Positions 1 through 5,575 of a DNA stretch of 35,846 nucleotides are shown piece after piece. The stretch is from NCBI RefSeq assembly GCF_001652265.1, contig NZ_LWBS01000434.1, positions 1 to 35,846 on the forward strand, written 5' to 3'. The notes below the pieces were generated by a model. That model had not been told where the DNA came from. It saw only the letters and a list, made by a program, of their open reading frames with translations, and did not search any database. How positions within the stretch are numbered: the stretch's first letter is position 1; each line of letters starts with the position of its first letter. The DNA comes from Rhizobium leguminosarum. GTDB lineage: Bacteria; Pseudomonadota; Alphaproteobacteria; Rhizobiales; Rhizobiaceae. Made by a program: the position numbers and the translations under genes.

Positions 1-11
1 CAAATGGTCAT
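1..11 (-). CDS. Start of a gene running off the left edge
   Basis: A minus-strand ATG lies at 11-9. It is preceded by an AAGGAGAC ribosome binding site (complement of 16-23) at good spacing, almost the same leader as that of the DUF736 gene at 675. Only three codons plus two bases (M-T-I...) are inside the window, so the product cannot be named. Being on the same strand as the DUF736 gene, it is probably the next gene downstream in that group. Confidence 0.4.
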
Positions 12-315
12 TGTCGTCTCCTTGACGTTTGTGAAAGACGAGCGCTCCGGTCATGGCGGGATGGAGGGGTCAGGGATTGCGAAGCAACCGGCGGAGCCGG
101 CGAGTGGGGGAGCCGATTTTGTCGAAGTGGAGGGGACCGGAGCGGAGGCAAAATTGGGGGCACCGCTCATCCTTGAGGCCTTCATGCCGCCATGGCACCC
201 TCGGACAGACTGAGCAGACCTCCCCTCTCCGTATGGCACCGGAAAAGCCGGCAACGGGCTCGATGCCATTGACGGCTCGAATAACAACAAGGCTCGCGGC
301 AGAGACATTCCGGAA
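12..315. other. Intergenic stretch, no gene seen
   Basis: About 300 bases between the DUF736 terminator-like hairpin and the minus-strand gene start at 11. Open frames on both strands lack a credible start with ribosome binding site and have low-complexity Arg/Ser/Pro translations typical of GC-rich shadow frames. Apart from the AAGGAG site near 16-23 I see nothing functional. Confidence 0.5.
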
Positions 316-341
316 GTCGGCCTCGATTGCTCGAGGCCGAC
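316..341 (-). terminator. Strong hairpin just after DUF736 gene
   Basis: Perfect 11-bp stem (GTCGGCCTCGA / TCGAGGCCGAC) with a 4-base loop, 10 bases beyond the stop codon of the minus-strand DUF736 gene. There is no T-run on either side, so it is either a weak intrinsic terminator or an mRNA 3'-end stabiliser. Confidence 0.55.
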
Positions 342-351
342 GGTCTGTCGT

Positions 352-675
352 TCAGTTCGGGTTGTTCCAGAGGATGACCTTGCGGTTCGGCTCGCCACCG
401 GGGGCTTGTGCGAGATTGCCAAAGATCACGCCGATTTCAGGAGCCTCCAGCTTCACCGCGAGATATTCCTCGCCGGTTAGGCGGGCGATGCGGTTCCAGC
501 CCGCGCCGATCTCGAAGCCGGTCTTGCGGTGGATGATGCGGTAGTCGGGAGCTTCCTCGCTCGCCTTGTTGGCGTTCGGGACAATGGCGATCGGGGCGTT
601 GACCCGGATGGTGGCGAAGATGCCTTCGAGGGTACCGTCGCTCTTTGCGGTGAGGATTGCGATCGTGGTGGCCAT
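352..675 (-). CDS. DUF736 family protein
   Basis: 107 residues, within the usual size of DUF736 proteins, small proteins of unknown function that are abundant on rhizobial and other alphaproteobacterial plasmids. Recognisable family features are the start MATTIAILT, the central YRIIHRKTGFEIGAGW segment and the C-terminal PNRKVILWN. ATG at 675 has an AAGGAGAC ribosome binding site about eight bases upstream, so the start is well supported. No membrane segment or signal peptide. A strong hairpin follows the stop and a second minus-strand gene starts 340 bases further on. The role is unknown; its usual company is plasmid genes such as ArdC-like proteins, and one such gene lies at the other end of this window. 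Family call is secure, function is not. Confidence 0.9.
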   Translation of the reverse strand: MATTIAILTAKSDGTLEGIFATIRVNAPIAIVPNANKASEEAPDYRIIHRKTGFEIGAGWNRIARLTGEEYLAVKLEAPEIGVIFGNLAQAPGGEPNRKVILWNNPN

Positions 676-1274
676 GGTCTTGTCTCCTTCGGTTGCTCGG
701 GACCATTCCCGATGACGCCCGAAGAAGGGGCCGAGCCGCAGGCGTCACCGGAGCGCAAGCGTAGGGGAACCCCTTGCGGGTTGACGCTGACGGCGGCCGG
801 TACCTTAAAAAGCGGCATGAAGAACGGGAATGGCCCCGAACGGCGGCCGTCAGCGGAGACAGGAATCCATGGCTATCCGATTGCCGCCTCGCTTGCGAGC
901 GTATGACCAGCCGCAAGCTACGTAGCGGCTATCGATACTCGGGTGTAACGTCACTCGGAAGGCGCGAAGACTGCTTCAGCAGATTTCGTCGAGTCGGCGC
1001 CCCGGCGTCGGCAAACGGAGCCTCTCCGTCGTAAAGGCGGAGCCGCTGCATTCGTTAAACGATAAGAGCGGATCACCACCTAGACCGCAGCCGACCTAAT
1101 CTCGACCAATTTCTCATTAGGACCGCTATCGGTGCCATAGTTCATCGGCATGCCTTAAAATCCGACTTTGAAACGTTCGCAGCCGCCGCCGAAATAGAAC
1201 TGAATGGGATGAGTGGCGCACGGCCCTTCGAACCTTACCGTCTCGCGGGCGAAAGTAAGGCGAGTTGATCCATT
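676..1274. other. Long intergenic region, palindrome-rich, no gene supported
   Basis: About 600 bases between DUF736 and the EEP gene. Visible structure: the perfect 10-base palindrome GCTACGTAGC near 917-926 inside a larger AGCCGC/GCGGCT inverted repeat (about 911-932), AGGGG-AA-CCCCT near 761, and CGGAG/CTCCG near 1017-1030. A 23-codon minus-strand frame (1151 to 1080, starting MPMNYGTDSG) is the most protein-like short ORF, but it has only a weak AAGG ahead and I do not call it. The region could hold the DUF736 promoter or decayed plasmid sequence. Confidence 0.4.
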
Positions 1275-2102
1275 CTAGCCAGTTATTGGCTTCAGATCGA
1301 TCAGCGCCTTGACCGGCAAGTGGTCTGAGGCGACGCGGGCGAGCGGCGTATCATGCGCTTCCACATCGGATATGATGCCTTTGCGGTTGGCGATGATCCG
1401 GTCCAGCGCCAGAATGGGCAGGCCGGCGGGGAAACTCGGGATGGCGGGCGGCAGCGGTCCGAAGGCGGATTGGAAGGTGTTGAGTGAAGACCGGTCGCCG
1501 AGCCGCCATTCGTTGAGGTCGCCAAGCAGGATGGTCGCCATCTCGTGCCTGTCGTTGATCAGTTCGACCAGCGTGCGGGCCTGCTGGGCTCTGCTATGGC
1601 GCAGCAGCCCGAAATGCGCGGCGATGATGCGCAGCACCCCGCCCTGCTCGAGTTCGATTTCGGCAACCAGCGCGCCGCGCGGCTCCAGCCCCGGCAGCTT
1701 GACCTGATGCACGTCATGCACCAGCCCCTTCTTGAAGAGCACGACATTGCCGTGCCAGCCGTGCGCCTTCGGCATGCCGGCAATCGGCACCGGGATCAGT
1801 CCCGTCTCCCGCTCCAGCCGGCCGAGATCGAGAATGCCCGTGCGTTCGCCGAAGCGCGTATCGGCCTCCTGCAGCGCAATCACGTCGGCGCCGATTTCAT
1901 GGATCACCCGGCTGGTGCGCTCCGGATCGAAGCGGCGGTCGGTGCCGATGCACTTGTGTACGTTGTAGGAGGCGATTAGCGTTCCCGCACTGCGCGGCCT
2001 TGCCTCGGTATAGGCCGGGTCGAGCCGCTTTTTCCTGCTCCTGATCGAGGCGAGAATGCTGGCGGGAAGGCTGTCTTTTCTGGCGTGCATCGGCAGGCGC
2101 AC
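1275..2102 (-). CDS. Endonuclease/exonuclease/phosphatase (EEP) family hydrolase
   Basis: 275 residues. Metal-dependent EEP fold (DNase I / sphingomyelinase / inositol phosphatase superfamily): SYNVHKCIGTD at about 45-55, ALQEAD with the metal-binding Glu near 79, LLGDLNEW near 190 (Asp and Asn) and the C-terminal ASDHLPV with the conserved Asp-His pair. The substrate cannot be told from sequence; DNA, phospholipid head groups or inositol phosphates are all possible. No clear signal peptide. GTG at 2102 has a weak ACGGAA ahead; ATG at 2090 (MHARKD) is the alternative. It lies 80 bases downstream of the phospholipase D-like gene on the same strand and the two are probably cotranscribed, so a membrane-lipid role is plausible but inferred. 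Confidence 0.85.
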   Translation of the reverse strand: MRLPMHARKDSLPASILASIRSRKKRLDPAYTEARPRSAGTLIASYNVHKCIGTDRRFDPERTSRVIHEIGADVIALQEADTRFGERTGILDLGRLERETGLIPVPIAGMPKAHGWHGNVVLFKKGLVHDVHQVKLPGLEPRGALVAEIELEQGGVLRIIAAHFGLLRHSRAQQARTLVELINDRHEMATILLGDLNEWRLGDRSSLNTFQSAFGPLPPAIPSFPAGLPILALDRIIANRKGIISDVEAHDTPLARVASDHLPVKALIDLKPITG

Positions 2103-2182
2103 TTGTTCCGTTGATCGAAAAGTCTTGTCTCAGCAGTATAGGCAGGTAAGCCGGACTTGCCACGTCCGATCACAAAAAATCC

Positions 2183-3646
2183 TCAGAGATAGGGCGACCC
2201 AAGCCATAGCACCTTTTCGATCAGCCGCACCGCGAAGGGTCGCGCCTGCAGCCCCTCAAGCGTCACCGGCGCTGCCGTTTTCAAGGTTTCCTCGATGTGC
2301 TCGTCGATCTCGGCGGCGAAGCCCTCGTTCAGCACTTCGAGGTCGACCTCGAAATTCAGCCGCAGCGAACGCGGGTCGAGATTGGAAGAGCCGACATAGG
2401 CCCAGGTGCCGTCGATCGTCAGCAGCTTCGAATGGCTGAAGTTGCCGGTGGAGCGCCAGATGCGGCAATAATTCTTGAGGATCTGATCGAATTGCGCCGT
2501 CATCGCCCGGTCGACCAGCACGAGGTTGTTGACCGCAGGCACGACGATATCGACTTCGACGCCGCGCCGCGCTGCCGTCACCAGCGCGCTGATGAGTTCG
2601 CGGTCCGGCAGGAAATAGGGCGACATGATGCGGATCGATTGGCGCGCCACGGAAAAGGCGCCCGTCAGCATCTTGTGGTTGGTCTCGACGCTGCGGTCCG
2701 GGCCGGAGGCGACGACGCGCATCAGGATGGGGTCGCCGGGGCTGCGCTCTGGCGGTTCGATGCGCCAGGGCTCGTCGTTCAACAACTCCCGCGTCGAGAA
2801 GCGCCAGTCTTCGGCGGCAAGGTCGAAGAGGTCGGCCACGACGGGGCCCGTGACGCTGAAATGCGTGTCATGGGCAAAGCTTTCGCCTGTCGCCTCCTCG
2901 CTGAAGCCCGCCCTGATGTTCATCCCGCCTGTCAGCGCAATTTTCCCGTCGACGATCAGGATCTTGCGGTGGGTGCGCAGATTGGCATAAGGCAGCCGCA
3001 AGCCCATGATGACGTTGCCGTTGAAGACGGCAACGGTGACGCCGCTCTCCCTGAGATGGCCGAGAATGCTCGGCACCGAATAACGCGCCCCGACCGCGTC
3101 GATCAGGACCCGGACCTCCACACCACGCCTGACCGCCGCAATCAGCGCATCGGCGATGCGAAGGCCAACCGCATCGCGGTCGAAAATATAGGTTTCGAGC
3201 AGGATGCTACGCGTCGCCTCGTCGATGGCGGTCTTCATCGCGGCATAGGCCTCGTCGCCGGTCTCCAGTACGTCGATCGTATTGCCTGTCGTCAGCGGAT
3301 TGCGAGTCACCCGGTCGCCCAGCGTCTGCAGCGCGGCAAAACGGCGGCCGAACTGGCTGATCACCGTCTCGGCCTCGGCATCAAATGTCTCCAGTTCGTC
3401 GAATTCGGCCGCAAGCAGCAGCGCGTCGCGGCGGACGCTCAACGATTTGCGGCGGATGCGGTTGATGCCGGCAATCGCGTAAAGCACCGCGCCGATGATC
3501 GGAGACAGAATGATGACGCCGACCCAGCCGATCGCGGCACGCACCTCCTCCTTGGTCATGGCGGCATGGATCGCCGCCGCGGCCCCCATGGCGATCGAAA
3601 CGACAAAGAGGATATGCGGCCAGTAGGTTGATAGGAGATAGAACAT
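2183..3646 (-). CDS. Phospholipase D-like / cardiolipin synthase family protein
   Basis: 487 residues from ATG 3646 (an upstream in-frame TTG at 3682 is less likely). Two N-terminal membrane helices (about residues 2-20 and 25-50) precede two PLDc domains. Both HxKxxxxD catalytic motifs are intact: HRKILIVD with His226/Lys228/Asp233 and HSKLLTID with His405/Lys407/Asp412, each followed by the GG or GSSNLDPRS segment. Length and layout match bacterial Cls-type cardiolipin synthases, which join two phosphatidylglycerols at the inner membrane; other phosphatidyl transfer reactions are possible. It is the first gene of a two-gene minus-strand unit with the EEP hydrolase. It diverges from udgX, sharing the 3647-3860 intergenic region. 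I found no good ribosome binding site, so the exact start is uncertain. Confidence 0.85.
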   Translation of the reverse strand: MFYLLSTYWPHILFVVSIAMGAAAAIHAAMTKEEVRAAIGWVGVIILSPIIGAVLYAIAGINRIRRKSLSVRRDALLLAAEFDELETFDAEAETVISQFGRRFAALQTLGDRVTRNPLTTGNTIDVLETGDEAYAAMKTAIDEATRSILLETYIFDRDAVGLRIADALIAAVRRGVEVRVLIDAVGARYSVPSILGHLRESGVTVAVFNGNVIMGLRLPYANLRTHRKILIVDGKIALTGGMNIRAGFSEEATGESFAHDTHFSVTGPVVADLFDLAAEDWRFSTRELLNDEPWRIEPPERSPGDPILMRVVASGPDRSVETNHKMLTGAFSVARQSIRIMSPYFLPDRELISALVTAARRGVEVDIVVPAVNNLVLVDRAMTAQFDQILKNYCRIWRSTGNFSHSKLLTIDGTWAYVGSSNLDPRSLRLNFEVDLEVLNEGFAAEIDEHIEETLKTAAPVTLEGLQARPFAVRLIEKVLWLGSPYL

Positions 3647-3808
3647 CGCTGGCGAATATAGCCGCGAAACCGCGACGTTCAATCACACTGCCGCTCTCCC
3701 ATGAGGCGAAATTTTTCACCGTGACCATTTTGCCAGCCCGGGGAGCGATCGTGAAAAGTTCCGGAATAGGCCCGCAGATTTCGAAAGCGCGCGGCCCATT
3801 CCCGAACG

Positions 3809-3833
3809 GGAACAATCCCGGCACAGATCGATT
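3809..3833 (+). promoter_or_regulatory. Weak EcfG-like promoter before udgX
   Basis: GGAAC at 3809-3813 followed after 18 bases by TT (3832-3833), with GATT rather than CGTT at the -10. It lies about 28 bases ahead of the chosen udgX start. The GGAAC is also the right arm of the small palindrome TTCCCG-AA-CGGGAA (3799-3812). Weaker than the other EcfG-like sites in this window. Confidence 0.35.
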
Positions 3834-3860
3834 GATCCCAAGGAAATGAGGATCGCCATC

Positions 3861-4502
3861 ATGAACATAGCCGCAAACGTCGGTCCCGCCTTGGCGCTCG
3901 AAGTCGCGGACGCTGACAGCATTGCCGAACTCCGGCATCAGGCCGAAGACTGCACCCGTTGTGATCTCTACAGGAATGCCACGCAAATCGTCTTCGGCGA
4001 AGGTTCTGGGAAAGCCGAGATCGTCCTCATCGGCGAGCAGCCGGGCGATCAGGAGGATCTGACCGGCAGGCCCTTTGTCGGCCCCGCCGGCCGGCTGCTC
4101 GATCGCTGCCTCGAAGAGGCAGGTCTCGATCGTCAACGTTGTTATGTCACCAATGCGGTCAAGCACTTCAAGTTCACGCCACGCGGCAAACGGCGGCTGC
4201 ATTCGAAACCAAATGCCGGCGAGATCAGGCGGTGCGCCTGGTGGCTCGGCGCAGAGATCAATATCCTGCAGCCGAAACTCGTCGTGACGCTCGGCGCAAG
4301 CGCGCTCTATGCGCTGCTCGGGCCGAAAGCAAAGCTGACGCCGGAGCGCGGCCATATCCTGCATCCGGCAAACCGCCCGCCTATTCTGGTCACCATCCAC
4401 CCCTCCTATCTCTTGCGCATCCGCGACGAGGAAGAGCAGCACCGGCAGCGCCGGGAGTTCGTGTCAGATCTGCACAAGGCGGCGGCATTTCGGCCCTCAT
4501 GA
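3861..4502 (+). CDS. udgX: UdgX-type uracil-DNA glycosylase
   Basis: 213 residues from ATG 3861, chosen because GAGGAT lies seven bases ahead; the in-frame ATG at 3846 has AAGGA too close to it. Family 4-like uracil-DNA glycosylase fold with GEQPGDQED (58-66) and HPSYLLR (His180). The diagnostic feature is the K110-R-R-L-H114 loop followed by SKPN. In UdgX of Mycobacterium smegmatis the equivalent His attacks the sugar and leaves the enzyme covalently bound to the uracil-derived abasic site. Cysteines at CTRC, RCYVTN and RRCAWW fit the 4Fe-4S cluster of the family. It probably removes or traps uracil in DNA in the cytoplasm. A weak EcfG-like promoter is upstream and a stress protein gene follows, which suggests a role in stationary-phase DNA maintenance. 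Confidence 0.93.
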   Translation: MNIAANVGPALALEVADADSIAELRHQAEDCTRCDLYRNATQIVFGEGSGKAEIVLIGEQPGDQEDLTGRPFVGPAGRLLDRCLEEAGLDRQRCYVTNAVKHFKFTPRGKRRLHSKPNAGEIRRCAWWLGAEINILQPKLVVTLGASALYALLGPKAKLTPERGHILHPANRPPILVTIHPSYLLRIRDEEEQHRQRREFVSDLHKAAAFRPS

Positions 4503-4586
4503 GTGCCGATTCTCAACCCTAACATGCTGCAATGCGAAATATTTCAGGTTGCGGGGCGATTTCGCTTGAAACAGCGCCCCTCCTCT

Positions 4587-4611
4587 GGAACCATCCAAGC
4601 AGTATCGCGTT
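4587..4611 (+). promoter_or_regulatory. EcfG/RpoE2-type promoter before DUF2934 gene
   Basis: GGAAC (4587-4591), 16-base spacer, CGTT (4608-4611): an exact fit to the general-stress promoter pattern of alphaproteobacteria. The predicted start would give a leader of about 27 bases, ending in GGAGAT and the ATG at 4645. Confidence 0.75.
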
Positions 4612-4644
4612 CGAACGACGGCATCATGTGACTGGAGATCAGCG

Positions 4645-4899
4645 ATGGCAGAAACTCGGGAAGAGTGGATCAAAAAACGTGCATACACCCTCTGGGAAGA
4701 AGAGGGATATCCGACAGGGCGAGATTCCATTCATTGGGAACAGGCACGAGGCGAGCGCGAAGCGCTTGAGGGCTCTGCTGCGTCTTCCAACGGCAAGGAA
4801 GCCAAACCCAAGGCGAAACGCAGCGTGACGGGCAGCAAGACGAACGGTGTCGTGACACCGGCAGCGAAGCGGACTGCGAGCCGCAAGACGGCGTCCTGA
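4645..4899 (+). CDS. DUF2934 domain small protein
   Basis: 84 residues. The N-terminal half (about 3-40) is the DUF2934 domain: REEWIKKRAYTLWEEEGYPTGR then HWEQA. The C-terminal half is a Lys/Ala/Thr/Ser-rich basic tail (about 50-84) that resembles disordered DNA-binding tails. Function is unknown; many rhizobial DUF2934 genes look stress-related, which fits the exact EcfG-type promoter at 4587-4611. GGAGAT seven bases ahead of ATG 4645 supports the start. It is apparently monocistronic, closed by the strong hairpin at 4927-4951. The basic tail suggests nucleic-acid contact, but that is inference. Confidence 0.88.
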   Translation: MAETREEWIKKRAYTLWEEEGYPTGRDSIHWEQARGEREALEGSAASSNGKEAKPKAKRSVTGSKTNGVVTPAAKRTASRKTAS

Positions 4900-4926
4900 A
4901 CATTGGAATACCGAGCATCTCGATTA

Positions 4927-4951
4927 AAAGGGCGTCGTCGCGACGCCCTTT
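4927..4951. terminator. Intrinsic terminator-like hairpin after DUF2934 gene
   Basis: Perfect 11-bp stem AAAGGGCGTCG / CGACGCCCTTT with a TCG loop, 27 bases after the stop at 4899. The stem itself ends in TTT and is followed by GATCCCTCTTTG. The A and T ends make it usable on both strands. Confidence 0.75.
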
Positions 4952-5092
4952 GATCCCTCTTTGTCATATGTCTGAGTTAGTTGTGCTTTATGGAATTTGA
5001 GAGGTGGGCTTCCATGCGGGGGTGAACAGAGGCCGGATGATGCTGCAAGCTTTGAGGCTTCCAAATAAAGTTGTTCCCTCGCCCGATAACCG

Positions 5093-5117
5093 GGAACAAG
5101 AACATCCAATGGCTGTT
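5093..5117 (+). promoter_or_regulatory. EcfG/RpoE2-type promoter before two small genes
   Basis: GGAAC (5093-5097), 16-base spacer, TGTT (5114-5117). The GGAAC box is part of the right arm of a perfect inverted repeat TTGTTCCC (5071-5078) / GGGAACAA (5092-5099) with a 13-base spacer, so a regulator could also bind over the -35. The predicted transcript starts about 18 bases before the ATG at 5142. Confidence 0.65.
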
Positions 5118-5141
5118 TATGGCGAAACCGGGGAAGTTGCC

Positions 5142-5219
5142 ATGAACGACGGCCGTATCGAAATCCTTTCCATCCCGCTCTTCGCAGCCAGCGGCTGCGC
5201 TTCGACCACGATCGTGTGA
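5142..5219 (+). CDS. Possible 25-residue peptide, first cistron of a small-protein operon
   Basis: 25 residues beginning MNDGRIEILS and ending GCASTTIV. Support: GGGGAAG about seven bases ahead of ATG 5142, an EcfG-like promoter whose start point falls just upstream, and 19 of 24 sense codons ending in G or C, as in genuine genes of this replicon. The stop TGA (5217-5219) runs straight into the GAGGG ribosome binding site of the next gene at 5229, an arrangement typical of translational coupling. A short hydrophobic stretch ends in a single Cys (AASGC), faintly like a lipobox but without a proper signal peptide. It may instead act only as a leader peptide. I recognise no family. Confidence 0.45.
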   Translation: MNDGRIEILSIPLFAASGCASTTIV

Positions 5220-5228
5220 GGGATGCAG

Positions 5229-5402
5229 ATGTCGCTCCTCATCATCGCCGCGCTGCTCTATCTCGGTCTCGCGCTTGGGTTCATTCTTGTCGTCGACAAT
5301 CTCGTCGGGCTGGTTTTCCGCGATCCGCGCGCGCCGGTTCAGCTGGTCTCCGGCTACATCGGCCGCGCCTTTGCCGCATCGCAAAAACTCTATCGAAAAT
5401 AA
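5229..5402 (+). CDS. Small single-span membrane protein
   Basis: 57 residues starting MSLLIIAALL. One strong hydrophobic helix (about residues 2-21) with the acidic pair VDN at its end, then a soluble tail with RDPRAP, an amphipathic GYIGRAFAASQ stretch and a basic end (KLYRK). ATG 5229 has GAGGG six bases ahead; an in-frame ATG at 5223 would sit on that site, so 5229 is preferred. GC3 is high throughout. It is probably an inner-membrane protein with a short cytoplasmic or periplasmic tail. It follows the 25-residue ORF by nine bases and shares its EcfG-like promoter, suggesting a stress-induced small membrane protein. I do not recognise a family and no function is proposed. Confidence 0.72.
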   Translation: MSLLIIAALLYLGLALGFILVVDNLVGLVFRDPRAPVQLVSGYIGRAFAASQKLYRK

Positions 5403-5575
5403 CAGCTCGCAGGCGACGTCCGCTGACTGCTAAAAAGTGTTGAACGCCCGGCGGTTAAGGATATTTCGACCGCGCCCTTTCCCTCCTATCGGAAGCCTCT
5501 ATGTTGACGGTTTGGAAGGGCTGACCCGAGGTGGCCAATCACCCTGCGCGGCTGACGACAAGAAAGCGATTTTAA

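Noticed and set aside
2297..3631. 444-codon plus-strand frame opposite the phospholipase D-like gene
   Set aside because: Mirror of a gene with both HKD motifs intact; Asp/Arg/His-rich translation is typical of antisense frames.
3758..3762. GGAAC on the minus strand as an EcfG promoter for the phospholipase D-like gene
   Set aside because: No GTT or TT at 18-19 bases downstream on that strand; only the -35-like half is present.
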